A DNA stretch of 63,679 nt from positions 1-63,679 of the forward strand of contig NZ_FPBJ01000020.1 of the NCBI RefSeq assembly GCF_900116635.1, written 5' to 3'. Shown piece after piece: positions 40,729 through 50,592 of the stretch. The position numbers were made by a program, and so were the translations under genes. Numbering within the stretch: position 1 is the stretch's first letter; every line of letters begins with the position of its first letter. Under the pieces are notes generated by a model. The model saw only the letters and a list, made by a program, of their open reading frames with translations. It made no database searches and had not been told where the DNA came from. The DNA comes from Xenorhabdus koppenhoeferi (lineage in GTDB: Bacteria; Pseudomonadota; Gammaproteobacteria; Enterobacterales; Enterobacteriaceae).

Positions 40729-41892
40729 ATGTTTGAACCACTGGAATTAACCAATGACGCGGTGATTAAAGTCATCGGCGTCGGCGGCGGCGGCGGTAAT
40801 GCTGTTGAGCACATGGTGCGTGAACGCATAGAAGGAGTAGACTTCTTTGCGATTAACACGGATGCTCAGGCACTACGTAAGACAGCTGTTGGTCAGACTA
40901 TCCAGATTGGCAACGGCATTACGAAAGGATTGGGCGCTGGTGCAAACCCTGAAGTTGGCCGTACTGCCGCGGAAGAAGATCGCGAATCATTGCGTACCGC
41001 ATTGGAAGGGGCTGACATGGTATTCATTGCTGCGGGTATGGGCGGTGGTACAGGAACAGGTGCAGCACCCGTTGTAGCTGAAATTGCCAAAGAACTTGGC
41101 ATTCTGACCGTGGCTGTTGTGACTAAGCCATTTAACTTCGAAGGCAAAAAGCGTATGGCCTTCGCGGAACAAGGGATCACTGAATTGTCCAAACATGTGG
41201 ACTCATTGATTACTATTCCAAATGACAAATTGTTGAAAGTTTTGGGACGCGGAATTTCCCTGCTGGATGCGTTTGGTGCGGCAAATGATGTTCTGAAAGG
41301 CGCGGTTCAGGGTATTGCTGAGCTGATCACTCGCCCGGGGCTGATGAACGTTGACTTCGCTGACGTTCGTACCGTGATGTCTGAAATGGGTTATGCCATG
41401 ATGGGTTCAGGTATCGCACAAGGTGAAGATCGTGCGGAAGAAGCAGCAGAAATGGCTATCTCCAGCCCGCTGTTGGAAGATATTGACCTATCTGGTGCGC
41501 GTGGTGTTCTGGTTAACATTACTGCGGGCTTTGACCTGCGTCTGGACGAATTCGAAACGGTTGGTAACACAATCCGTGCATTTGCTTCTGATAATGCAAC
41601 CGTGGTTATCGGTACATCATTGGATCCGGACATGAACGATGAACTGCGTGTCACTGTTGTTGCAACGGGTATAGGGATGGACAAGCGTCCGGAAATTACT
41701 CTGGTGACCAATAACAAAGCTCCTCAGACAAATACAGTGGATCGCCGTTACCAGCAGATGCCCGGCGGAATCTCTTCATTGTCTGATGAGAGTAAACCAG
41801 CAGCAAAAGTAGTTAATGACCAAAATACACATACAAGCAAAGAGCCTGATTATCTTGATATTCCAGCATTTTTACGTAAGCAGGCTGACTAA
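40729..41892 (+). CDS. ftsZ: Cell division GTPase FtsZ
   Basis: Tubulin-like GTPase that forms the Z ring. 387 aa. The nucleotide site is [17 protein letters not shown] (about 104-120), the T7 synergy loop is [11 protein letters not shown] (about 207-217), and the C-terminal peptide [14 protein letters not shown] binds FtsA and ZipA. The linker before it (about 317-372) is short and polar. Confidence 0.98.
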   Translation: MFEPLELTNDAVIKVIGVGGGGGNAVEHMVRERIEGVDFFAINTDAQALRKTAVGQTIQIGNGITKGLGAGANPEVGRTAAEEDRESLRTALEGADMVFIAAGMGGGTGTGAAPVVAEIAKELGILTVAVVTKPFNFEGKKRMAFAEQGITELSKHVDSLITIPNDKLLKVLGRGISLLDAFGAANDVLKGAVQGIAELITRPGLMNVDFADVRTVMSEMGYAMMGSGIAQGEDRAEEAAEMAISSPLLEDIDLSGARGVLVNITAGFDLRLDEFETVGNTIRAFASDNATVVIGTSLDPDMNDELRVTVVATGIGMDKRPEITLVTNNKAPQTNTVDRRYQQMPGGISSLSDESKPAAKVVNDQNTHTSKEPDYLDIPAFLRKQAD

Positions 41893-41990
41893 TTACTAAA
41901 AATTGGTTTCTCCGCTTTTTGTGCTAAAATATCCTGCCAATCATACTTTATAATGATTTGCAGGATAAGTAACACTGCGAGATATAAACG

Positions 41991-42908
41991 ATGATCAAAC
42001 AAAGGACATTAAAACGTATTGTTCAAGCGACTGGCGTTGGTTTACACACCGGTAAGAAAGTCACGCTGACAATGCGTCCAGCACCGGCTAATACCGGGGT
42101 CATCTATCGTCGTACTGACTTGAATCCTCCGGTTGATTTTCCGGCTGATGCCAAATCTGTGCGTGATACTATGCTCTGTACTTGCTTGGTGAATGAGCAT
42201 AATGTGCGGATTTCAACTGTTGAGCATTTGAATGCAGCATTGGCAGGTTTGGGAATCGATAACATTGTTATTGATGTCGATGCACCAGAAATCCCGATTA
42301 TGGATGGTAGTGCCAGCCCGTTCGTTTTCCTGTTATTGGATGCGGGTATTGAAGAACTGAATGTCGCGAAGAAATTCGTACGTGTGAAAGAAACTGTTCG
42401 CGTGGAAGATGGTGATAAATGGGCTGAATTGGCACCATATCACGGTTTCAGTCTGGATTTTACCATCGACTTTAACCATCCAGCGATTGATTCCGGTTCA
42501 CAGCATTATAGTATGGACTTTTCAGCAGATTCATTCGTTCGTCAGATTAGCCGTGCCCGTACTTTTGGATTTATGCGTGATATTGAGTACTTACAATCTC
42601 AAGGTCTGTGTCTTGGTGGCAGCTTCGATTGTGCGATTGTGGTAGATGATTACCGTGTACTCAATGAAGATGGTTTGCGTTTTCATGATGAATTTGTTCG
42701 TCATAAAATGCTGGATGCTATCGGCGATCTGTTTATGTGTGGTTACAACATTATTGGTGCCTTTACCGCGTTCAAATCGGGTCATGCACTGAACAACAAG
42801 CTACTGCAAACCATTTTAGCGCAAGAAAGTGCTTGGGAATTTGTCACATTTGAAGATGAGGCTGAAATGCCGCTGGCTTTCCGTGCCCCTTCATTAGTGT
42901 TGGCATAA
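41991..42908 (+). CDS. lpxC: UDP-3-O-acyl-GlcNAc deacetylase LpxC
   Basis: Zinc enzyme, committed step of lipid A synthesis. 305 aa, matching E. coli. Zinc ligands: H79 in [11 protein letters not shown] and the HKMLDAIGD pair near 238-242. The C-terminal tail, which in E. coli is read by FtsH for degradation, ends SLVLA here (E. coli also ends in a short hydrophobic sequence), so the FtsH control may be conserved. It ends the dcw cluster. Confidence 0.97.
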   Translation: MIKQRTLKRIVQATGVGLHTGKKVTLTMRPAPANTGVIYRRTDLNPPVDFPADAKSVRDTMLCTCLVNEHNVRISTVEHLNAALAGLGIDNIVIDVDAPEIPIMDGSASPFVFLLLDAGIEELNVAKKFVRVKETVRVEDGDKWAELAPYHGFSLDFTIDFNHPAIDSGSQHYSMDFSADSFVRQISRARTFGFMRDIEYLQSQGLCLGGSFDCAIVVDDYRVLNEDGLRFHDEFVRHKMLDAIGDLFMCGYNIIGAFTAFKSGHALNNKLLQTILAQESAWEFVTFEDEAEMPLAFRAPSLVLA

Positions 42909-42967
42909 TGGCTAATATGTGTGTTTCTAACATGTATATTAACTAAAAGAGTGTTGAGAACATTCCT

Positions 42968-43033
42968 ATGATGCACCAGTGGGTTATGTTATCTATCACA
43001 CTCCTTTCGCTGATGTTTTTCATTCAGCGTTAG
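42968..43033 (+). CDS. Possible 21-aa membrane micropeptide
   Basis: A very short ORF, MMHQWVMLSITLLSLMFFIQR, with a hydrophobic core long enough to span the membrane. It begins 60 bases after lpxC and its stop overlaps the end of the minus-strand dciA by 4 bases. The ribosome-binding site is weak. It may be chance or a small protein made from lpxC readthrough. Confidence 0.2.
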   Translation: MMHQWVMLSITLLSLMFFIQR

Positions 43034-43566
43034 CGCTTATTCTTGGCTGTGCTGGTACCCTCTCCGGCCAGTGCAGCCAATCGTTCTAATTTCCTTTTCA
43101 ATTTCTTCGGGCTGCGTTCAGCCAACATCATTATTGTTTCTGCACTTTCATGAGTCAGTTGGCGCTTTGGTAAATCCTGATTATCATTATTGGATACTTC
43201 AACTGAGGATTTTGCGATGTTCTGTGCATTATTATCATACTTGACCATTAATGATGGATTAATCTTGATGTCGATTGAGGATAAAGATGGTAGAATTTCG
43301 CTCCTCAGAGTAGAACGCAACGTAGGAATTTCATAACGAAGCCGGGTCATCCAACTGGCATTTCCTGCTTCCAGTACCAGAATTTGTTTGCGATAATTGG
43401 CAACCCTGCACCATGGATGCAACTGTGCAGGAAGTAAGCTGAGAACGGCACGGTTGAGCTTCAATAATGCGATGGCATGTTTCTGAATTACTTGAAGTGG
43501 GCTTTTCCCTACAGTCGCCTCGTCTTCAAATAGAGTATCCAGTGATTGTGGACGATTATCTCGCAT
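43030..43566 (-). CDS. DUF721/DciA-like protein
   Basis: 178 aa. The N-terminal half (about 10-95) matches the DUF721 pattern: LQVIQKHAIALLKLNRAVLSLLP, then HPWCRVANYRKQILVLEAGNASWMTRLRYEIPTL. Members of this family (DciA) load the replicative helicase in bacteria without DnaC, and homologues are retained in some Enterobacterales. The C-terminal part (about 115-178) is polar, ending in a basic tail (SPKKLKRKLERLA). It lies on the opposite strand between lpxC and secM, the same spot where many relatives have it. Whether it still acts on DnaB is not shown by sequence. Confidence 0.7.
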   Translation of the reverse strand: MRDNRPQSLDTLFEDEATVGKSPLQVIQKHAIALLKLNRAVLSLLPAQLHPWCRVANYRKQILVLEAGNASWMTRLRYEIPTLRSTLRSEILPSLSSIDIKINPSLMVKYDNNAQNIAKSSVEVSNNDNQDLPKRQLTHESAETIMMLAERSPKKLKRKLERLAALAGEGTSTAKNKR

Positions 43567-43603
43567 AATAAGGGCAGTTCCAGTATTTATTAATGAAGGA
43601 TTA

Positions 43604-44164
43604 ATGAGTATTTTAAATCTTTGGCGACAATTTAGTAGGCGTTATTTTTGGTCTCACCTTTTACTGGGCATAGTTGCCACGGGAATTGGTGTTCCTACTG
43701 TTTTTGCTAAAATGGCAGAAAACTTTCCCCATACTAATACCTCTTCTACTCAAGAAAATCAAAATCAATCATTTTCTTCTTCTTCGTTTGAGCATTTATT
43801 TCAATTACACCTGTTTGAACTAAAAAGTGTTCAGCGTCAACCCTCCAATTATTTAAACTACTGGCAGCAACACGCTGTTCGTAACATGATCCGTCAACTT
43901 TCTTTTGCTTTTTCGGTCACAGAGCCGATTAGATGCGAAGAAGCAAAAGAAAGTACTCGGAGTTCTTCTCCATCAATGCAACAGCTTATGCTGGACACTT
44001 TGCATGATATGTTGACACAAGTATCAAAGCCATTTGATGACACCATATCTGATGTTGCGATGCTAGTGACTGTTTTTCCTGATACGTACACACCAGCGCT
44101 CTGGGTAGCCCAAATTCAAGGGATCAGAGCAGGGCCATTATCCAATCATTTATTTTTGCTTTAA
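43604..44164 (+). CDS. secM: Secretion monitor SecM
   Basis: Regulatory secreted protein that stalls its own ribosome to expose the secA start. 186 aa against 170 in E. coli. A signal-sequence-like N-terminus (about 13-36) is present. The arrest sequence is in residues 162-178: YTPALWVAQIQGIRAGP. Aligned with E. coli (F150-to-P166), the C-terminal GIRAGP and W155 are intact, but F150 is Tyr and I156 is Val. Eight residues, LSNHLFLL, follow the critical Pro, more than in E. coli. secA begins 94 bases after the stop. Confidence 0.85.
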   Translation: MSILNLWRQFSRRYFWSHLLLGIVATGIGVPTVFAKMAENFPHTNTSSTQENQNQSFSSSSFEHLFQLHLFELKSVQRQPSNYLNYWQQHAVRNMIRQLSFAFSVTEPIRCEEAKESTRSSSPSMQQLMLDTLHDMLTQVSKPFDDTISDVAMLVTVFPDTYTPALWVAQIQGIRAGPLSNHLFLL

Positions 44165-44258
44165 TACTTTTGTATTATTTTATTCTTATTCAATAAGACT
44201 TTTTTCAAGAAATGATTGATTGGCTGCAACAGTAGCCTTATCTGAGATGTACTAAATT

Positions 44259-46967
44259 ATGCTGATTAAATTACTGACTAAAATTTTTGGTAGCCGTAAT
44301 GACCGTACCTTGCGTCGTTTGCGTAAAGTAGTTGATGTGATCAACCACATGGAGCCGGATTTTGAAAAACTTTCTGATGAAGAACTGAAAGCAAAAACAG
44401 ATCAGTTCCGAACTCGTCTGAAGGAAGGGGAGTCACTGGAAAAAGTTCTCCCGGAAGCTTTTGCTACTGTACGTGAAGCCAGTAAAAGAGTCTTTGGTAT
44501 GCGTCACTTTGATGTGCAGCTGTTGGGCGGGATGGTACTGAATGAACGTTGTATAGCAGAAATGCGTACCGGTGAAGGTAAAACACTGACAGCAACGTTG
44601 CCTGCATATCTTAATGCCCTGAGTGGTCGGGGTGTCCATGTTGTTACCGTGAACGACTATCTGGCACAGCGTGATGCCGAAAACAACCGTCCACTATTTG
44701 AGTTTCTCGGCATGACAGTCGGCATTAACCTGCCGAACATGCCAGCGCCAGCAAAACGTGAGGCCTATAGTGCAGATATTACTTACGGAACTAACAATGA
44801 ATATGGTTTCGATTATCTGCGTGACAACATGGCATTTAGCCCGGAAGAACGAGTTCAGCGTAAATTGCATTATGCCTTGGTGGATGAGGTGGACTCCATT
44901 CTTATCGATGAGGCCCGTACACCTCTGATCATCTCAGGGCCTGCGGAAGATAGCTCTGAACTTTATCTCAAAGTGGACAAACTGATACCAAAACTGATCC
45001 GTCAGGAAAAAGAGGATTCAGATACTTTTCAGGGCGAAGGTCATTTCTCAGTTGATGAAAAAACACGTCAGGTCAATCTGACAGAGCGCGGTTTAGTGTT
45101 GATTGAAGAATTACTCGTGGATGCCAAATTGATGAATGAAGGTGAATCTCTGTACTCGCCGACCAATATCATGCTGATGCACCATGTAACAGCAGCTTTA
45201 CGTGCCCATGCCTTGTTTACCCGCGATGTAGATTATATTGTCAAAGATGATGAAGTTATCATTGTTGACGAACATACTGGGCGTACCATGCAGGGACGTC
45301 GCTGGTCTGATGGATTGCATCAGGCAGTAGAAGCTAAAGAAGGTGTCGAAATCCAAAATGAAAACCAGACACTGGCTTCAATCACCTTCCAGAACTATTT
45401 CCGTATATATGAAAAATTAGCGGGGATGACGGGAACAGCCGATACTGAAGCTTTTGAATTCAGCTCTATTTATAAGCTGGATACTATTGTTGTTCCGACA
45501 AACCGCCCAATGGTCCGTCAAGATTTACCGGATTTGGTTTACATGACAGAAGCGGAAAAAATTGAAGCGATCATTGAGGATATCAGGGAGTGTACAAGCA
45601 AAGGCCAACCTGTGTTGGTGGGAACTATTTCGATTGAGAAATCGGAAGTTATTTCTAATGCATTGACTGAAGCTGGCATTGTACACAATGTCCTGAACGC
45701 AAAATTCCATGCTATGGAAGCCGATATTATTTCTCAGGCAGGCCAAGCCAGTGCGGTAACTATTGCAACCAACATGGCGGGACGTGGGACAGATATCATG
45801 TTGGGAGGAAGCTGGCAGGCAGAAGTTGCCAAGCTGGAAGAACCGACTGAAGAACAAATCGAGAAAATCAAAGCAGCATGGCAAGTGCGTCATGATGCGG
45901 TATTGGCAGCGGGTGGTTTGCATATTGTTGGTACAGAACGCCATGAATCACGCCGTATTGATAACCAGTTACGTGGACGTGCAGGGCGTCAGGGGGATGC
46001 AGGTTCTTCACGCTTCTATCTTTCAATGGAAGACTCCCTGATGCGCATTTTTGCTTCTGAGCGTGTTACAGGCATGATGCGCAAGTTGGGTATGAAACCG
46101 GGTGAAGCAATTGAGCATCCGTGGGTGACTAAAGCGATTGCTAATGCTCAACGTAAAGTTGAAAGCCGCAACTTTGATATCCGTAAGCAGCTGCTGGAAT
46201 ATGATGATGTTGCCAATGATCAGCGTCGTGCAATCTATGCTCAGCGTAACGAATTACTTGATGTGAGTGATGTCAGTGAAACCATTTCCAGCATTCGTGA
46301 AGATGTCTTCAAAATAACGATTGATACGTATATTCCACCACAATCTCTGGAAGAAATGTGGGATGTTGAAGGTTTGCAAGAACGTTTAGTCAACGATTTC
46401 GATCTGGATCTGCCAATAAAAGAGTGGTTGGATAAAGAACCTGAGCTGCATGAAGAAACATTGCGCGATCGTATTCTTGATAAGGCGTTTGAAGTCTATA
46501 AACAGAAAGAAGAGATCGTCAATGCAGAAATGATGCGTAACTTTGAAAAAGGTATCATGCTGCAAACTTTGGATACACTGTGGAAAGAACATTTAGCTGC
46601 GATGGATTACCTGCGTCAGGGTATTCATCTGCGTGGCTATGCTCAGAAAGATCCAAAACAGGAATACAAACGTGAATCCTTCGCCATGTTTGCCAATATG
46701 CTGGAATCATTGAAATATGAAGTGATCAGTACTTTGAGCAAAGTTCAGGTCAGAATGCCGGAAGAAGTTGAAGCACTTGAACAGCAACGCCGCGAGGAAG
46801 CTGAACGTTTGGCAAGAAAGCAGCACTTGAGCCATGAAGTTGAACAAGGCGCATTAATGTCAGAAGAGGAAGCACAGATGGCAAGTGGGGAACGTAAAGT
46901 TGGACGTAACGACACCTGCCCATGTGGTTCCGGCAAAAAATATAAGCATTGTCACGGTCGCTTATAA
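44259..46967 (+). CDS. secA: Preprotein translocase ATPase SecA
   Basis: Motor of the Sec pathway. 902 aa (E. coli 901). Walker A is [19 protein letters not shown] (about 101-119), Walker B/DEAD-like [17 protein letters not shown] near 209, helicase motif V/VI around [10 protein letters not shown] and [16 protein letters not shown]. The C-terminal zinc-binding tail is [16 protein letters not shown]. Expression is set by SecM stalling upstream. Confidence 0.98.
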   Translation: MLIKLLTKIFGSRNDRTLRRLRKVVDVINHMEPDFEKLSDEELKAKTDQFRTRLKEGESLEKVLPEAFATVREASKRVFGMRHFDVQLLGGMVLNERCIAEMRTGEGKTLTATLPAYLNALSGRGVHVVTVNDYLAQRDAENNRPLFEFLGMTVGINLPNMPAPAKREAYSADITYGTNNEYGFDYLRDNMAFSPEERVQRKLHYALVDEVDSILIDEARTPLIISGPAEDSSELYLKVDKLIPKLIRQEKEDSDTFQGEGHFSVDEKTRQVNLTERGLVLIEELLVDAKLMNEGESLYSPTNIMLMHHVTAALRAHALFTRDVDYIVKDDEVIIVDEHTGRTMQGRRWSDGLHQAVEAKEGVEIQNENQTLASITFQNYFRIYEKLAGMTGTADTEAFEFSSIYKLDTIVVPTNRPMVRQDLPDLVYMTEAEKIEAIIEDIRECTSKGQPVLVGTISIEKSEVISNALTEAGIVHNVLNAKFHAMEADIISQAGQASAVTIATNMAGRGTDIMLGGSWQAEVAKLEEPTEEQIEKIKAAWQVRHDAVLAAGGLHIVGTERHESRRIDNQLRGRAGRQGDAGSSRFYLSMEDSLMRIFASERVTGMMRKLGMKPGEAIEHPWVTKAIANAQRKVESRNFDIRKQLLEYDDVANDQRRAIYAQRNELLDVSDVSETISSIREDVFKITIDTYIPPQSLEEMWDVEGLQERLVNDFDLDLPIKEWLDKEPELHEETLRDRILDKAFEVYKQKEEIVNAEMMRNFEKGIMLQTLDTLWKEHLAAMDYLRQGIHLRGYAQKDPKQEYKRESFAMFANMLESLKYEVISTLSKVQVRMPEEVEALEQQRREEAERLARKQHLSHEVEQGALMSEEEAQMASGERKVGRNDTCPCGSGKKYKHCHGRL

Positions 46968-46982
46968 TTAAAACCAAGTGAA

Positions 46983-47018
46983 TGGAGCGAGTGGCAGGTT
47001 GCCACTCGCTCCATATTT
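46983..47018 (+). terminator. Rho-independent terminator after secA
   Basis: A perfect 14-bp stem, TGGAGCGAGTGGCA (46983-46996) and TGCCACTCGCTCCA (47000-47013), with a 3-base loop, followed by TATTT. One of the strongest hairpins in the window. mutT, 137 bases further on, therefore probably has its own promoter. Confidence 0.88.
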
Positions 47019-47150
47019 CAGGCTTATATAATCACAGTAACGGAAAACTATCACGACTGAGATTGTCAGATTCAGCCCATCTCTAATTTTATTGTAGTCT
47101 GCAAGATATAATCACCTAGGTTAAATAATCAATAGTAAGAAAAAACAATT

Positions 47151-47555
47151 ATGGAAAAAAAATATCTGCATATTGCCGCAGGCATCATTAAAAATAGCAA
47201 TGATGAAATATTTATCACGCAGCGTAGGGCTGATTCACATATGGGCGGTTTTTGGGAGTTTCCCGGAGGGAAACTTGAACAAGGAGAAAAACCTGAACAA
47301 GCATTGATTAGAGAATTAAAGGAAGAAGTCGGGATCACTGTGACTCATTGTAAATTGACAGATACTATTACACATGATTTTCCTGACCGAAATATCACAC
47401 TCTACTTTTTTCTGGTTGATGAATGGGAAAATGAACCATTTGGTAGAGAAGGACAGCCTTCCCGCTGGGTATTACAATCAGAATTGATTGCTGATGAATT
47501 TCCACCCGCAAACCGTGGTATTGTCGGTTTCTTGACAAAAAATGACTCCCATTAA
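47151..47555 (+). CDS. mutT: 8-oxo-dGTP diphosphatase MutT
   Basis: Nudix hydrolase that removes 8-oxo-dGTP from the nucleotide pool. 134 aa. The Nudix box GX5EX7REUXEEXGU reads GGKLEQGEKPEQALIRELKEEVGI (about 38-61). Position after secA is as in E. coli. Confidence 0.95.
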   Translation: MEKKYLHIAAGIIKNSNDEIFITQRRADSHMGGFWEFPGGKLEQGEKPEQALIRELKEEVGITVTHCKLTDTITHDFPDRNITLYFFLVDEWENEPFGREGQPSRWVLQSELIADEFPPANRGIVGFLTKNDSH

Positions 47556-47653
47556 AAAACGGGGATTACTTTTTTAAAATTATTTACTTTAGAGAATGAC
47601 ATCGCAATAGTACCAAATAAGATCAGTGCTCTCGTGATGTCATCTAAGCGATA

Positions 47654-47851
47654 TCACCGTTCTGGCTCTTCGCTCCAGCTATCATTTTCTGCACTATCGC
47701 TTTGACTCGGTATTTTCTTTTCTTCGCTGGCCCACTCTCCCAAGTCGATTAATTGGCAACGTTTACTGCAAAATGGGCGATGTGGGCTGATTTTACCCCA
47801 TATTACTGTGTTACCACATGTTGGACATTCTACTGTCAATACTTCAGACAT
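47654..47851 (-). CDS. yacG: Zinc-binding DNA gyrase inhibitor YacG
   Basis: 65 aa, the same length as in E. coli, from the ATG at 47851, which has GGAAAGGAAAG upstream; a longer start at 47887 lies in the zapD end region and is rejected. Four zinc cysteines are visible: C9-x2-C12 in [10 protein letters not shown] and FCSKRC. E. coli YacG binds GyrB and inhibits gyrase. Acidic tail DSWSEEPER. Confidence 0.93.
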   Translation of the reverse strand: MSEVLTVECPTCGNTVIWGKISPHRPFCSKRCQLIDLGEWASEEKKIPSQSDSAENDSWSEEPER

Positions 47852-47888
47852 CTTACTTTCCTTTCCCCTGCTTGATTTCGGAGCCATG

Positions 47889-48644
47889 TTAACAGCAGGC
47901 TAATTCAAATGACAAATGGGCAGGAACAATACGTTCACTATCCATGGGCAAGAAACGGATGGCGAAACGTGTCTTATAGCCGGAGACTTGTGGGTAAATT
48001 AATGCATTCGGTACGACGTCCAATTTCAGCCTCAGGAGGTCTGCTTCGTCAGCATTGTCTTGATAAAAACCATTGTGACTGATTTTAGGCGTAAATACTG
48101 TCGATTGGCGTATGAGATCCAGAATACTTTCCAGTGCTTGCTTTAATGGGAGGAGGCTGCCTAGCCAGGCTTTGACTGATTCATCTCTGACTGATTGTGG
48201 CAAATACAGCCACAAGTGCAATGTTGGCAAATCAAAACTACAACACCCCCCCGGGATGCTCAATCTTTGGCGAACCATACTGATGATGCGATCTTCTTTG
48301 ATATGCTGGCTGATTCGGGGGCCTTGATTCAAGGCAATACTGCATTCTTTCAGCTGTTTCGCTAAATTCTGGATCATGTCAGTATCTGCATTTGGAGCGC
48401 CGAGCCACAATTTTAACTTAACTTGCTGGCGATCTAACTCTTTTAATAATTCAGAACGGACTTCACCACGATCTAGGATCTCAATTAGTTCTGCGATTGT
48501 ACGAAAAAACGACAGGCTGCTTGCCTGAGAATCTAAGTGGCGTTGTTTTTCCAACTGTTGCAGTGAAGATTCAATCCTCAACCATGAACGCATTTTTTCA
48601 TTAAGTGGATGTTCAAAAATAATAGTAGAGGTTGCATCACTCAT
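47889..48644 (-). CDS. zapD: FtsZ-associated protein ZapD
   Basis: 251 aa cytosolic dimer that bundles FtsZ filaments through their C-terminal peptide. It starts [28 protein letters not shown], with the conserved block [26 protein letters not shown]. The last 8 bases of coaE overlap its start, and yacG follows, as in E. coli. Confidence 0.94.
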   Translation of the reverse strand: MSDATSTIIFEHPLNEKMRSWLRIESSLQQLEKQRHLDSQASSLSFFRTIAELIEILDRGEVRSELLKELDRQQVKLKLWLGAPNADTDMIQNLAKQLKECSIALNQGPRISQHIKEDRIISMVRQRLSIPGGCCSFDLPTLHLWLYLPQSVRDESVKAWLGSLLPLKQALESILDLIRQSTVFTPKISHNGFYQDNADEADLLRLKLDVVPNALIYPQVSGYKTRFAIRFLPMDSERIVPAHLSFELACC

Positions 48645-49260
48645 TACGGTTTTCCTGTCTGACTGATTTTGCTTGTTTTAAATACTGTTGATGTAATTCA
48701 ACCACACGGGAGACAATGTCTTGTTCGCCAGAGTGATTAAAGATGACATCGTCTGCTTTATCCAGTCTGTCATGACGGCTGGCTTGTGCAGCCAGAATAT
48801 TTTCGACTTGCTTACGGTTTACGCCATCACGTGCCATTGTTCGAGCAATTTGTGTTTCTGGTGGGATGTCAACAACTAAAATACGATCTGCCAGATGCAT
48901 TAAATTATTTTCAATTAACAGAGGAACCACCCAAATGACGTAGGTGGCAGTCACTTGGTTTAATTGTCGTTGAGTTTCTGTGTGTATCAGTGGATGCAAC
49001 AGCGCATTCAGCCACTTTTTTTCTTCTGGGGCCGCAAAAATTTTTTGGCGTAGCAATACGCGGTTTAGGTTGCCATCGGATAATAATATGTCAGATCCAA
49101 AGTGCTGTGAAATTGCCAGCAATGCGGGAGTACCAGGAGCAACCACTTCTCTGGCAATAATATCGGCATCAACAAGAGGAACACCAAGGGATGAAAATAC
49201 ATTAGAGATAGTCGTTTTACCGCTACCAATTCCACCTGTGAGTGCAACAATATAAGTCAT
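48637..49260 (-). CDS. coaE: Dephospho-CoA kinase CoaE
   Basis: Last step of coenzyme A synthesis. 207 aa from ATG 49260 (E. coli is 206); the start at 49335 adds 25 residues not found in the family. The P-loop is [18 protein letters not shown] (residues 4-21), and the LID/substrate region contains [13 protein letters not shown] and RASR-like VEN. E. coli has guaC between coaE and hofC; here hofC is next. Confidence 0.96.
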   Translation of the reverse strand: MTYIVALTGGIGSGKTTISNVFSSLGVPLVDADIIAREVVAPGTPALLAISQHFGSDILLSDGNLNRVLLRQKIFAAPEEKKWLNALLHPLIHTETQRQLNQVTATYVIWVVPLLIENNLMHLADRILVVDIPPETQIARTMARDGVNRKQVENILAAQASRHDRLDKADDVIFNHSGEQDIVSRVVELHQQYLKQAKSVRQENRNE

Positions 49261-49392
49261 CCTATCCCTTAAAATATTTCTGATAGTATAATTAAATTGT
49301 AACCCAAGGAAAGCTAATGAGCTATAAACAAACAAATATATTCCCAGCTTTTGTGTCCTTGAGGAAGCATAATAAAATATGTAAATATTTTG

Positions 49393-50592
49393 TTAAGACA
49401 ATATTGTCCCTAATTGAAAAATAGGCAGATACATGGCCAACAATAATAAACCAATAATCAATGCCATTATCAACATCAATAGAGGTTCAAGTAATTGAAC
49501 TAAACTATCAGCAAGATTGATGGATTTTTCTCTATACCATTTTGCAATATTAAACAAGAATAATTCTAACTCGCCTGATTCTTCACCTATCATGACAAAT
49601 TGCTGGCATAATGAAGGGAAATATGCTGCTTTTTTTAATGCATCACTCATAGGAATTCCCTGTTGGATCTGTTTATGTAAGCTTTTTACTCCAGCAATAA
49701 AAATTGGATGACGAGTGGCATTAATAGCACATTCCAGCCCTGTTGTTAGCGTTAACCCTGCTTTTTGTGTCATAAATAAGATATGAAATATCTGGTTTAT
49801 TTGTTGATAAATTATCAATTGTTTAAAAAGAGGGAGCCTCAGCATGAGCATTTTTTCTTTTGTTTGCAATATTGAAAAACGCCTACGTAACCATAGGTAA
49901 CCAGTTAGCAATATAAATATTATTATTAGTAGTAATAGGCCATACTGGATCAAAAAATCAGATCCCGACAAAACCCACTGTGTTAACAGAGGCAAGGTAG
50001 CATTAAACGAAGAGTAAACTTGTCGAAATTCCGGCAGAACAAAGATCAACATCAAAATAATGACTAACAGTGTTACAAAAGCGACTATCAAAGGGTAACG
50101 ATAAGCTTTTTGCATTTTTTTCAGTAACGCATCCTGTTGCTCTAACTGATTGATGATTAACTGGCAGCAATTTTCAAGCTGGCCTGTTTGTTCTCCGACT
50201 GCAATAATTTGGCAGAATAAAGCGGAGAATAGCTTCGGATAATGAGCCAATGTTGTTGAGAATGATTCTCCTTGACTAATTTTCTGGATCATATCTGTTA
50301 ATACACATCGCCAGAGAGCAAATTTGCAATCTTGCAATAAGATAACTAACCCCCGTAAAAGGGGGATGCCTGATGTTAGTAGCGTACTTAATTGATGAAT
50401 GAAATGTAGGCGGTAAGCAACTTCTTTTTCACCGTAGTGAATCACTCTTTTACATTTAATGGAATAAGGTTGCAGATCGAGATGGCCTAAGTGCCGGAAG
50501 ACACTTTTTTTACTGTAACCGATGCTTTCTCCCGCTATAATCTTTCCTTTATTGTTAATGGCTTGCCATTGGTAGATATACTCTATTTTCAT
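49393..50592 (-). CDS. hofC: Type IV pilus inner-membrane platform protein HofC/PilC
   Basis: 399-aa member of the GspF/PilC family, which anchors the assembly ATPase and organises pilin release. Two homologous GspF domains are visible (about 65-190 and 265-390) with three transmembrane stretches near 168-188, 216-235 and 370-390. The glycine-containing family motif in domain 1 is GEQTGQLENCCQ (about 128) and, in domain 2, GEESGELELFLFNI. It overlaps hofB by 4 bases. Confidence 0.92.
   Translation of the reverse strand: MKIEYIYQWQAINNKGKIIAGESIGYSKKSVFRHLGHLDLQPYSIKCKRVIHYGEKEVAYRLHFIHQLSTLLTSGIPLLRGLVILLQDCKFALWRCVLTDMIQKISQGESFSTTLAHYPKLFSALFCQIIAVGEQTGQLENCCQLIINQLEQQDALLKKMQKAYRYPLIVAFVTLLVIILMLIFVLPEFRQVYSSFNATLPLLTQWVLSGSDFLIQYGLLLLIIIFILLTGYLWLRRRFSILQTKEKMLMLRLPLFKQLIIYQQINQIFHILFMTQKAGLTLTTGLECAINATRHPIFIAGVKSLHKQIQQGIPMSDALKKAAYFPSLCQQFVMIGEESGELELFLFNIAKWYREKSINLADSLVQLLEPLLMLIMALIIGLLLLAMYLPIFQLGTILS

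Noticed and set aside
45525..45944. 139-aa minus-strand ORF inside secA
   Set aside because: Antisense to a conserved SecA coding region; Cys/Phe/Asn-rich composition typical of a shadow frame.
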